DNA from: Tilletiopsis washingtonensis
Taxonomy: Eukaryota > Basidiomycota > Exobasidiomycetes > Entylomatales
DNA: 64,000 bases
Assembly (NCBI RefSeq): GCF_003144115.1
Contig: NW_020312004.1
Coordinates: 242,269 to 306,268, forward strand
Direction of reading: 5' to 3'
The first letter of the stretch is position 1. Each line of letters begins with the position of its first letter. Positions 1 through 10,407 of this stretch are shown in pieces. Made by a program: the position numbers and the translations under genes. The notes under the pieces are model-generated. The model did not search any database. It was not told the origin of the DNA and saw only the letters and a program-made list of their open reading frames with translations.

Positions 1-2928
1 CGCCCAGCTCGCAGCCCTCGGAGAGCGCGAACCGGACCAGCACGGGCAGCGATGCTGCGTCCGGCGGCTACCTGAGCTGTGGCAGCACGAGCAGCCACGG
101 CAGTCGCAAAGGAGGATCTGCCGAGCACAGCGAGGCCAGCGGCAGCGAGCATGGAGGCAGCTCGTCGAACCTGCGCGAGCGGCGCCTGCGCATGCGCGCC
201 GAGAAGCTGCTCTCGGCCGGCCAGGCGCTGCCGCCGGAGCTGGCACAGAACCTTGCGCATATCGACACCGATCTCGCAATCTCGCGCCGCAAGGCCACCG
301 TCAACAAGAGACTCTCTGCACAAGCGACTGCACGACCGGCGCAGGCCCTCAAGACTGAGGTGCCGTCGCTGCCCGAGGAGGCGTCTCAGGAGAGCGAGTC
401 TGTCAGCCCGCAGGACGACATGGACACGCCGGCACCTGCGCCAGCGACGGCGCGGCGAGCGCGAAACTTGTCGGGCAGCGGCAGCGAAGTGCAGAGCGGC
501 GACTCGGCAGCGTCGCACCAGACGCCTGCGGCCCGACATGAGCGTCCGGAGGAGCCTCGCCGGCGGCCGTCGGTGCCAGACGATGCGCGTTCCTCGACCG
601 ACATCCGCTCGCTGCCAAGCGTGCCAGACGGCGTCAGTGTGCGCAGCTCTATCGACTCTGCAGCGCCGTTCGATGACGACGATGAGGAGCCGGACCTGCC
701 ATACCGCACAGGCCAGAGACGTGACAGCGAGTCGAGCAGCGCGTCCGGCAGCTCGCTCAGCACGCTCGACGGCGAGGGCGTCGTACTCGTCTCTGTGGCG
801 AAGCGCGTGACCGCCAAGTCTGTGGGGCGTCCCGCGCCACGCGGTGCACTAGCCGCCTCGGCCTCCTCGCCAGCCGCAGACGGCGACCGAAAGATGCTCG
901 CTGTCGCTGCTCAGCGCCCACACTCGCGCTCGGTGGGAGCGGACGACGCGCCTTCTCCTACGCCGTCGCGCAGCCACACTCTCGATGCTCAAGTGGACGC
1001 TCGCAGACCGCCGCTGCCCGGGCGCGGCAGCTCATGGGCTCCCCAGACGCCGGCAACGCAAAAGCTCATTGCGGCTCAGCGGCCGCGCACGAGCGAGAGC
1101 GAGAGCGCAAGCGACGCTCGCATGCGCCCGAGCGCGTACGCTCCTGCTGCATCGCATGCGCGTGTGCCCAGCTCGAACCGCACATCTGCAAGCAGCGCAG
1201 CTGGCAGCGACTGGGACCAGTCGAACCCAGCGGCCGGCGCACGCAATCTCGGGGTGCAGAAGTGGGCTGGCTATCGACACGGCAACGCCAGCCAGGAGAG
1301 CGCCGTCTCTGCTCTGCGCATGGCCAACGACAGTGGCGGCCGGAGCCGTACCAGCAGCCAGGCGTACCCGACGCCGTCGCCGTCGGCGCGCCAGCAACAG
1401 CGCGACTCGCAGCTCTCGCAGCAGTCGTACTCGACACACGGCTCCGGACCCTCGTCCAATCTGCACGTGCGTCCCAGCACGGCCTCGAGCGACGGACGTT
1501 CGCCCGGTGCACGCACGTATGGCGGCGACAGCCCCGACCGCATGTCGCTCAGCGTCAACTCAGCCTGGCGCGCGGCGGCACAGCCCATCAGTCCAGCTGT
1601 CTCGCACGCATCCGGCGGTGCAGGTCTGGCGATGCAGCTCGAGGAGCCGGACATCGACCTCGTCGTCGACGAGTCGCGCAGCAACGCAGAGACGTCGCTG
1701 TACGCCGTGCGTCGCCGGCTCGTCGAGACGTATCCGAGCCTAGGCAGCAGCCGCTCGGCGTTTGCTCTAGGCCGTGGCCATAGCTCGCGCAAATCGATCG
1801 ATGCTTCCGAGGCCAGCAAGGCTGCGGGCTTCGGTGTGCTGGTCGGCAACGAGAAGGACGCACGCAAGCGTGAGGAGGCACTCGAGGCGCGTGAACGCGA
1901 GATCACCATTGAGGCCATCTGCAAGGACGAGGTCGCGGTCGTCAAGATCGAGATCTGGACCGAGGCACGCAGCGGCCGATGGATCGTTTGTGGCCCTGCT
2001 CCACCGCACTGTGAGTCTTGCCCAGGTGCTTTGGCCCGCATTGAGCTGACCTGTCGATCCGTAGCCACGCCGGTTGCTGCCCTTCCCGAGATCACGGACC
2101 CGTGGGGCATCCCGATCGATGCCAAGGGCATCGTGCGCCGCCGCAAGCTCAAGAGCAACGTGGAGATGGTGAGCACGGCGCTGTCCTGCAGCACGGACAC
2201 AGCCACTGACCCCGCCGCCGCAGAGCTCCACGCGGACCGTTGTGCGCTGCATTGACTGCGCCGAGGCGCGCGACAAGGGCATCGGCTGCCGCTGCCACAC
2301 GTGCGGCGACTCGCGCTGCGTCGAGATGGTGTACGTCGTGCAGTGCGTCGTGCGCCTGGCGCAGTTCCTGCCCCTCAAGCTGCCGACGCACCACATCATG
2401 GGCGCCAAGCAGCCCGGCGTCAAGTACCTGGACTCGCCCGAGCCGGCCTATCGCGAGGCAGTGCTGCGCGACCGTGCCATCGATGGCTTGCAGGCGGCTG
2501 CGGGCCGCGTTGGCCGCCAGCACCACGCCGAGCACGGCTCGCGTCTGCTCATGGGCAAGGCGACGATCACGCGCGCCGGCGTGCTCACTGTCGCCGTGAC
2601 GAACAGCAAGGGCAAGGGGCGCCGCACGTTTGAGGTCGAGGACGGCGTCGACGGCAACATCACCGAGCTCGAGCTGCCCGCCAAGGACGGCAGCGGCGGA
2701 CGCCGCTCCAGCCGGGAGCGCACGCGCGACTCGGGCTTCTCGTCGGAGGCCGCCAGCACGTACGACTCCATGGCCAGCGCTGCTCGCACCGGCTCGCCCG
2801 GCTCGATGCGCCCCTCGTTCCTCGCCACCGATCCCGAGCGCGACAGCTACTACGGCGGCGCTCCTTCAACGCGCTCGCTCGCGCCGCAGTCTTCGCGCAA
2901 GTCGCTACGCAGCCTCTTCAGTCGCTAG
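1..2928 (+). CDS. 5'-truncated Ser-rich protein with Cys-rich, SSUH2-like C-terminal region
   Basis: The reading frame is open from base 3, so the start lies upstream of the window. Exons are 1-2010, 2065-2168 and 2224-2928, with introns of 54 and 55 nt (GTGAGT/GTGAGC donors, TAG/CAG acceptors). About the first 600 visible residues are Ser/Ala/Arg-rich and look disordered. The conserved part follows: a beta-rich stretch (EIWTEARSGRW, then DPWGIPID), a paired-cysteine cluster (RCIDC, CRCHTC, then C) and a further about 130-residue region. The order EARS..W, a DPW-type turn, then CxxC pairs resembles SSUH2-family proteins, which carry a DnaJ-like zinc cluster, but this is recognition by eye and not certain. 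The last about 80 residues are again Ser/Arg-rich and end in LRSLFSR. The molecular role is unknown. The next gene is convergent, with a 225-bp spacer. Confidence 0.6.
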
Positions 2929-3153
2929 CCAACACGCCCGGCTCTCGTCGATCGTCTCTCCTCTCTCTTTCCCTCTCTCCTAATGTCACCCTCAGGGCTA
3001 CCCCACACTGTCACCTCCTCACTTATTGCGCCGGCCCGCGTTCTCGCCTTGCTGTCACCTCGCTGTGCTTAAGTCTAGATAGCCCTTTACATTATCACGC
3101 CGTCTCCCGCAAAGCCCTCGCGCGCTGGTCGCATTTTGAGTGAGAGGCAGCCT

Positions 3154-5019
3154 CTAGTCTCTGGCCTCGGGGTTGCCCTCCGGGTTGCCGCCCGCCTTGA
3201 CCTTGGAGGGCATGCGCATCGAGTTGGGCAGCGCCAGGATGGGCTCGCGCGGCAGGCGGGCGGCGGCCATGGAGCGCGCATCCTGCGCCAGCACGGCGTC
3301 CATGATCACGAGGGCCGCCATGGCCTCGACGATGGGCACCGCACGCGGCACGACGCACGGGTCGTGCCGGCCGCGCGTGGCGAGCACACCCTCCTTGCCG
3401 TCGTACGTTGCCGTCGTCTGGTTCTGCGAGATCGTAGCCGGCGACTTGAAGCCAACACTGCAGGGCGTGTCGCGTCAGCCTCTTCTCTGCTTCTGCCTGC
3501 AGCGCATGTCACCTACCGGAAGTAGATGTCCTCGCCGTTCGAGATGCCGCCCTGCACGCCGCCGCTCCAGTTCGTGAGCGTGCCGAGCGAGCCGTCGGCG
3601 CGCTTGTAAAAAGCGTCGTTGTGGCGGCTGCCCGGCACCTCGGTGCCGCGGAAGCCACTGCCAATCTCGAACGCCTTGGTCGCTGGGATCGAAAGCATGG
3701 CATGGCCGAGCTTGGCCTCGAGCTTGTCGAAGCACGGCTCGCCCAGCCCAGACGGCACCCGGCGGATCACGCACGTCACCGTGCCGCCGATGGAGTCGTT
3801 GCGCGACTTGGCCAGCAGGATGCGCTGCCAAGCCGTGATCAGCTCGGCGGCGTTGCTCGGCTGTGAGCTTCGGCACTCACCTGGCGCATGCGCTCAGCGG
3901 CAACGGGGTGCGGGCAGCGAATGTCTGTCTTGTCCACCTGCGCCCGCGTCACCTCGTTGAGCAGCGCACGGAACTCCTTGCTCAGTGCCTCCTCTGCCTC
4001 CTCCTCCGTCATGCCGTTCGTGTCGATGTGGTTGTCGACGCTGCTCGTCGGCGCGGCAGCGGCATCGCCCGTCGCGGCCTTGGCAGCCGAGTCGGACGCC
4101 AGCTGCTCGCCAGGGAAGCGCGGGATGTGCACGGCACCGACGGAGGAGACGAACGCGACAATCTCGACGCCAAAGGCCTGCGCAAGGTAGCGCTCGGCCA
4201 CCGCACCAGCAGCCACACGGCCTGCGGCGGACTACATGAGTCGCTGTCCCGGCACAGCTCTGACACCAGCAGCTCACCGATGGTCTCGCGCGCACTGCTC
4301 CGCCCGCCGCCGCTGCTCGCCTTGACGCCGTACTTGTCGAGGTACGTCCAGTCGGCGTGCGAGGGGCGCGGGTAGAGGTCGAGCGTCTCGTCCTTGTAGT
4401 CGTGCGGCCGCTGGTCCTGGTTCTGCACCAGCATGGCAATCGGCGTGCCGAGCGTGATGCCCTGCTCGACGCCCGACTGGATCGTCACCTTGTCCTTCTC
4501 GTCGCGCTGCAGAGGGAGATCAGCAAGGCTGCCATGAGGTGCGATCACTGTACGCGTGCAGATGCACGTCTGCACTCCCTCATGCCCCGCTAAGGCTCTG
4601 AGCGCGCGACGGTGGTTGCGACGTGCTCGAAGCCTCATTTACCCCACAAGGCAGCGTCGATACACTGTCGTGCTCCTGACTGCAGGTTGACGGCGCCACA
4701 GGAACAGGCTTGGTACGCCTGTGGGCTCTCCAACTGCAGCTCACTTCGCCTTGGCACCGCACCGCCATGCTCCTCAAGAGCAGCCCGTACTGCGCCCTTT
4801 CTCGCCCATACGCTACACCTCTCCTCTGTCCCACCTCTCTCCTGCACTCACCGGCGTGGTGAGGTCGCTCTGCCCGGGCCGCCGGCGGCTGAGCTGCACC
4901 TGCACGTCCTCGTTGCGCAGCGTCATGCCCGGCGGCACGCCGTCGACGATGCAGCCGACGGAGGCGCAGTGCGACTCGCCGTACGTCGTGACGCGGAAGT
5001 GCTGGCCGAAGGTGGACAT
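3154..5019 (-). CDS. ARO2: Chorismate synthase
   Basis: Last step of the shikimate pathway: converts 5-enolpyruvylshikimate-3-phosphate to chorismate, the precursor of aromatic amino acids, using reduced FMN (fungal enzymes are usually bifunctional and reduce it themselves). Exons in coding order are 4852-5019, 4278-4506, 3881-4221, 3517-3860 and 3154-3457, giving 461 aa. Family signatures are visible: [14 protein letters not shown] near residue 14, [19 protein letters not shown] across the exon 2/3 junction, [27 protein letters not shown] and [17 protein letters not shown]. It is longer than yeast Aro2 (376 aa) because of an Ala/Glu-rich insertion of about 40 residues encoded near 3950-4120 and a C-terminal extension of about 35 residues. 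The start is fixed by the conserved [16 protein letters not shown]-terminus. It is divergent from the kinesin gene. Confidence 0.96.
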
Positions 5020-5669
5020 GGCGCGCGTGGGTTGTGGGTGCGGGGATGAAGGCGAGAGGCAAGCTGCGAGAAGGCGCCGCTGGCCCGGGAGCTTCTTCTC
5101 CACGGCGCGCCCCGAGTCAGCGCGGCACGTGACCGCGGGCCAGATTAGCCGTGCCGCGCCTGCTCTCACGCCCCGCAGCGCACCGAGCGGCCGTCTGCCC
5201 TCCATGCGGCTGGAGTGGCAGGGAAGGCGAGCGAAACGAGGCACGCCGCAGAGGCAGAGCCAGTGCTCGACGTAGCTGCACCCCCTGGCGGACAGCGCAG
5301 GCGTCGTGGAGAGCAGAGAGGCGCAGCGGGGCGCGCGTGTGTTGGTCTCGCGGGGCGGCACGCGCGCGCGCGCCGCGCGGCAGGGGGCTGCACAGCGGCC
5401 GCACGCACGGGAGCGGAGCCGTGCACCGCCGATGAGGCGAGGCGAGCACGCTCCTCGGCCTGCCTCGCCTGCCTTCACACCCTCACCTCGCTCTCCTACG
5501 TTCCACTCGTCTCCCAGCCACTGCTTCTCGCAGCCAGCGCAGCGCACGCATCGTTGCGCCTGCTCTGCCTACTCGCGCGCCGCCGCCCGCGCTGCGCACG
5601 CGGCCGCCGCCGAGCCGCGCCCTCTGCTGCGCGTGAGCGCGTGCACGCGCCGCACCTCTCGCGCCCGCC
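5020..5669. promoter_or_regulatory. Divergent intergenic region between chorismate synthase and kinesin-1
   Basis: 650 bp between two oppositely oriented starts, so it must hold both promoters. It is very GC-rich, with an alternating CG run around 5358-5384. A CT-rich tract precedes the kinesin start (about 5480-5535). No TATA box or known operator could be recognised, and no coding exon is supported. Confidence 0.5.
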
Positions 5670-8600
5670 ATGTCCGGCAACGTCAAGGTCGTGTCGCGGT
5701 GAGCTGCAGCAGTCCCACAGCGGCCCATGTACCGCAGCCCACTTACCGCTGCCTAGGTTCCGCCCGCCAAATGCGCTCGAGCTGCGCGAGGGCGGCGACA
5801 TTGTCGTCGACTTTGATGAGGGCGAGAACACGACGGTGAAGCTCAAGCACGGGCCCGCCTCGGGGCCCGAGGCCGGCGGCTTCACCTTCGACCGCGTCTT
5901 TCCCATGGGCACGCGCCAGAAGGATGTGTTTGAGTTCGGCATCAAGGAGACGGTCGATGGTGCGTGTGCCGAGGACGGGGTGGAGGCGTGATGCAGGCCA
6001 GGCTGCGATGAGGCGTGCTGCTCTGCTGACTCGGCGGCCCAGACGTGCTGAATGGATACAACGGCACCATCTTTGCATACGGCCAGACGGGCTCGGGCAA
6101 GACGTTCACCATGATGGTACGCGGCACACGTGGCCAGCTCGCTGCGGCGCGTTGCTGATCTGGCGTGCTCGCAGGGCTCGGACATCGACGACGAGAACCT
6201 CAAGGGCATCATCCCGCGCATCACCGAGCAGATCTTCGACAACATCATGGCCTCGCCGCCGCACCTCGAGTACCTCGTCAAGGTCTCCTACCTCGAAATC
6301 TACATGGAGCGCATTCGCGACTTGCTGGCTCGTGCGTATTGCCGCGCTGGAGCAGCGTGGCGCCGGCGCTGACGGTCACGACGCACAGCGCAAAATGACA
6401 ACCTGCAGATTCACGAGGAGAAGAACAAGGGCGTGTACGTCAAGGGGCTGTCGGACTTCTACGTCGGCGGGCAGGCAGACGTGTATGAGATCATGCGGCA
6501 GGGTGGCTTGGCGCGGGCGGTGTCGTCGACGAGTGAGTGGCGCAGATTGGCCTGGATTTGGACGCGGCCGCTCACGTCGTGCATTCAGACATGAACGCCG
6601 AGTCGTCGCGCTCGCACTCGATCTTCCTCGTGACGATCCAGCAGCGCAACACCGAGACAGGCTCGCAGAAGACGGGCAACCTGTACCTCGTCGACTTGGC
6701 AGGCTCGGAGAAGGTCGGCAAGACGGGCGCCAGTGGCCAGACGCTGGAGGAGGCGAAGAAGATCAACAAGAGTCTGAGTGCACTCGGCATGGTCATCAAT
6801 GCGCTGACCGACGGCAAAGTGAGCTTCGCGCTGATGGCATGCGCTGGCCGAGCTGACACGAGCCCTCTGCAGTCATCACATATTCCGTACCGCGACTCGA
6901 AGCTCACGCGCATCTTGCAAGAGTCATTGGGCGGCAACTCGCGCACGACGCTGATCATCAACTGCTCGCCCTGCGCCTTCAACCAGGACGAGACGATCTC
7001 GACGCTGCGCTTCGGCGTGCGCGCCAAGTCGATCAAGAACAAGGCGCGCGTGAATGCCGAGCTGTCGCCTGCCGAGCTCAAGGCGCTCCTGAAGAAGGCG
7101 CAGGTCGATGCTGCGCGGTACCAGAACTACATTGCCGCTCTCGAGGGCGAGCTGAAGCAGTGGCGGGCCGGCGGGACAGTGCCAGAGAGTGACTGGGCGG
7201 AGGTCGGCAAGGTCGCCGCGGGCGCAGAAGGGCTCGCTGCACCTGCCGCTGCGCGGTCAGCAACGGCCTCGCCCTCGGTGCGGCCACAGACGCCTGCGAT
7301 CGAGGCCTTGCTGCGCGAGGGCAGCTCGCGGCCCGACACGCCGACCTCCAGCACGCTGGACAAGGACGAGCGCGACGAGTTCCTGCGGCGCGAGAACGAG
7401 CTGCAAGATACCATCGCCAAGCTCGAGAACGAGCTGGAGGATGTCAAGGCGGCGGAGCGCATTGCCCGCGACGAGCTCTCGTCTGCGCGCGAGCAGGAGC
7501 AGTCGGGCAAGGAGATGTCGCAGCGCCTCGAGGAGTGCAAGCTCGAGCTCGACAGCGTGCGGCACAAGCTCAAGGAGGCCGAGATCCTCAACGACGTGCA
7601 CGCCGACAGCATCCGCGAGCTGACGGTGGACGTGGACGAGCTGCGCAAGGCGGCGTCCGAGTCGACGCGCAACGCAGCCGGCGCAGCGGGCGCACGGGAT
7701 CCGGGACACGAGGGCAAGGAACGCAAGAAGGCCGAGCGCATGGCCAAGATGATGGCCGACTTCAACGCCGGCATCGTGTCGGAGAAGGAGGAGCAGATCC
7801 GCGAGACGCTGGCCAAGCTCGAAATCGCCAGCGGCATGGGCACGGGCGCCGACGGCACACTTTCTGCAGACGACATCTCGACGCTGCGCGAGCAGCTGCT
7901 CGAGTCGCAGACGCTGGTGCGCGAGCAGCACGAGCGCGTGCGGCAGGTGCAGGACGAGAACGAGCTGCTGCTGCAGCGGCGCGACGAGATGGAGGCGCGC
8001 CTCGCCACGCTCGAGGCCGAGTACGAGGAGCTGCTCGACAAGACGTACCACGACGGGCAGGACGCAGGCACTGCGGGCATCAACGATGCCATGCTTGAGC
8101 TGCGCGGCAAGCTGGAGGACCAGTACGCGAGCCGGCGCGAGGCGCAGGCCAGCGAGATTGCGGACCTCAAGAAGCAGCTCGAGCTCAAGGCGCAGGAGCG
8201 TGCCAGCATGCAGGCCGCCAACGACGCGCTGCGCTCGACCAACGACGAGCTCAAGCGCGCCTTTGCCGTCACGGCCGCCGCGGCCGAGGGCGGCAAGGAC
8301 CTGGCAGAGAGCGCGCGCGAGATGGAGCGTGTGCGCAAGACGATGGCCACGCAGCTGTCCGAGTTCGACAACATGAAGAAGAGCCTCATGCGCGACCTGC
8401 AGAACCGCTGCGAGAAGGTGAGCGGGCGTCCGAGGCGCACGAGAGCGTGCCTGTGCTCATCACCCGTGCCCGCAGGTCGTCGAGCTGGAGATCTCGCTCG
8501 ACGAGTCCAAGGAGCAGTACAATAACGTCATCCGTAGCTCCAACTCCAAGGCGCAGCAGAAGAAGATGCACTTCCTCGAGCGCAACCTGGAGCAGCTGAC

Positions 8601-9072
8601 GAGCGTGCAAAAGCAGCTCGTCGACCAGAACGGGCAGCTCAAGAAGGAGGTGGCGATTGCGGAGCGCAAGCTCGTGGCGCGCAACGAGCGCATCGAGAGT
8701 CTCGAGAGCCACCTGCTCGACAGCCAGGAGAAGCTCGCGCTGCAGAACCGCAAGTTCGACGAGCAGCTGCAGGCCGTCAAGGAGCGCCTCAGCCAGGCGC
8801 GCGAGATGAAGGGCGCCGCCGGCGCCGGCGCCGCGGCGCTGGGCTTTGGCCGCATCGCCAAGCCGCTGCGTGGCGGCGGGCCGACGCAGGGCGGCGCACA
8901 GGGCGGGCCAGGCGCGCCGCAGGCCATGCGGCAGTACCCTGGCGTGGCGAGTGCGCAGAACATGGAGTGAGTATGCAATGTGCGACGGTGGCAGGCCTCA
9001 TGCTGACGTGCCTCTCGCAGCTCGTCGTCGCCCAAGGCGCGCTCGAGCTGGTTCTTCTCGGCCGCCAAGTAG
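5670..9072 (+). CDS. KIN1: Kinesin-1 heavy chain (conventional kinesin)
   Basis: Plus-end-directed microtubule motor for vesicle and organelle transport toward the growing tip. Nine exons: 5670-5698, 5757-5959, 6043-6116, 6175-6331, 6389-6532, 6589-6818, 6873-8417, 8476-8966 and 9021-9072, giving 974 aa, the usual length for fungal kinesin-1. The N-terminal motor (about 1-335) shows FRPPNALE, the P-loop GQTGSGKT (about 91-98), switch [10 protein letters not shown], switch [11 protein letters not shown] (about 237) and [11 protein letters not shown] neck and long heptad-rich coiled coil follow (about 340-900). The tail carries the autoinhibitory motif GRIAKPLR near residue 918, the hallmark of kinesin-1. 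A 52-nt last exon adds a 17-residue end with SSWFFSAAK. Introns are crowded into the motor part. No light chain gene is nearby, as expected for fungi. Confidence 0.96.
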
Positions 9073-9760
9073 GCGTCCCTCCTCGTTGCCCACCTGTCTG
9101 CCTCCTGCTCCCCACTCTAGACGTCGCGGTCATATTTTCCTTCGTCCGTGCGCCCACTCTTGTCCTCCGCACGGTTTTCCCCCACCCATTATTCCCCTGA
9201 GCACGACCCTCGCAGGCGCATGTTGCATGCTGCGCACGGGCATGCGCGTGCGATGCAAACGAGACGATACACTTAGCTGCGGCGCTCCCACAACTGTGCA
9301 GCGAGCCTTGCACAGGCAGCCATGTGATGGCGGCGCAGACTCGGCCGAGGCGGGAGAGCGGAGGAGGAGGGCCTCCACATGCGCCTGTTCCCACGCTCTC
9401 TGGATGCATGAATGACGCGCATCTCGCAAGTCGCTCCAACCCCGCACGGCCTGCCCGCCCTGCCAGCAACGTTCCTGCGCTGCTGTTCAAGCGGCTGCTC
9501 CGCCCGTTCTATTCGAGGTCGAGACCGACCTGCCGCCGGCGTGGCGCTCAGGGTGCTGTGCTTGCCGCGCTGCGTCAGCGGTGCTCCTGCTGGCGCGCCT
9601 CGAGCTCGAGGCGGGCCCCGTGCACGAGCGCCCGCACAAGCCAGCCAGGCCGCACCGCCCCGCCCATAAGAAGCGCAGGCAGCACCTCGCTCCTGCCTCG
9701 TCTCCACCACACCCACTCAGCACTCCCACTTCTCAACTACCACCCCAAATCCATTTCACC
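9073..9760. other. Intergenic spacer between kinesin and CsbD/LEA-like gene
   Basis: 688 bp holding the kinesin 3' end and the promoter of the small downstream gene. A CCCCT pentamer at 9194-9198 matches the core of a fungal stress-response element, and an ATAAGAAG block near 9666 is the only TATA-like sequence. A C/A-rich leader runs directly to the ATG at 9761. Reading frames here look like GC-driven noise. Confidence 0.4.
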
Positions 9761-10207
9761 ATGTCGCTCCTCCGTGCCTCGTTCCGCGCCCAGCGCGTCG
9801 TCGCCATGCGCCCCGCCGCCGTGCGCGCCTACGCCAACGGCCCCATCGACAAGGCCTTCAACCAGGCCGAGGCGTCGCAGGGCAAGGCGCAGGCCGAGTA
9901 CGGCAAGCAGACGGGCAGCACCGAGCACCAGGTCCGCGGTGAGTGCGGGCGCGCGCTTCTGGCAGAGCACTCTGCGCAATCGAGCTGACGCACACACCTG
10001 CAGGCAAGGCGCAGGAGCTCAAGGGCGAGGCCAAGAAGATGGGCAACGACGCCGCAAAGGAGGGCGAGGGCATCGTCGACTCGGCGTCCAAGTGAGCAAC
10101 GATTCCTGCATGTGCTGCACCGGCCGTGGCTCACCTCTCTGCGCAGCGCCTTCGGCAAGGTCGCCCAGAAGGCCAGCGAGCTGCTCGGCGGCGAGAAGAA
10201 GCCCTAA
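9761..10207 (+). CDS. Small mitochondrial-type CsbD/LEA-like stress protein
   Basis: Exons 9761-9938, 10004-10091 and 10147-10207 encode 108 aa. The first about 25 residues (MSLLRASFRAQRVVAMRPAA, ending RAYA) are Arg/Ala-rich without acidic residues, a typical cleavable mitochondrial presequence. The mature part is very hydrophilic with Lys/Ala/Gly/Glu repeats such as GKAQELKGEAKK and GKVAQKASELLGG, the pattern of CsbD-like and LEA-type proteins, which accumulate under stress or in stationary phase and are largely disordered or helical. Its exact biochemical role is unknown. The start was chosen for the presequence and the purine-free, C/A-rich leader ending in TTCACC before ATG. The 3' end faces the long SANTA-domain gene, 200 bp away. 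Confidence 0.75.
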
Positions 10208-10407
10208 GCAACGTGAGCACCGCGCACTGCCCGACTGACGTGCAGCGCTCACATTCCCCTCGGTCGGCAGCCTCCGACGGCGACCTCACAACCGCTCTTC
10301 ACGACCGCGCACTCCAGCATGTGGCTCTCTGGCACTGAAACAATGACTTGACCCCTAGTGTACATGTGATGGCGCAGCGGTGACGGGGTGTGAACACGAG
10401 GGAGAGC

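Noticed and set aside
7127-8440. 437-codon Ser-rich frame antisense to kinesin
   Set aside because: Antisense image of the Glu/Arg/Leu coiled coil; the sense strand is a complete kinesin.
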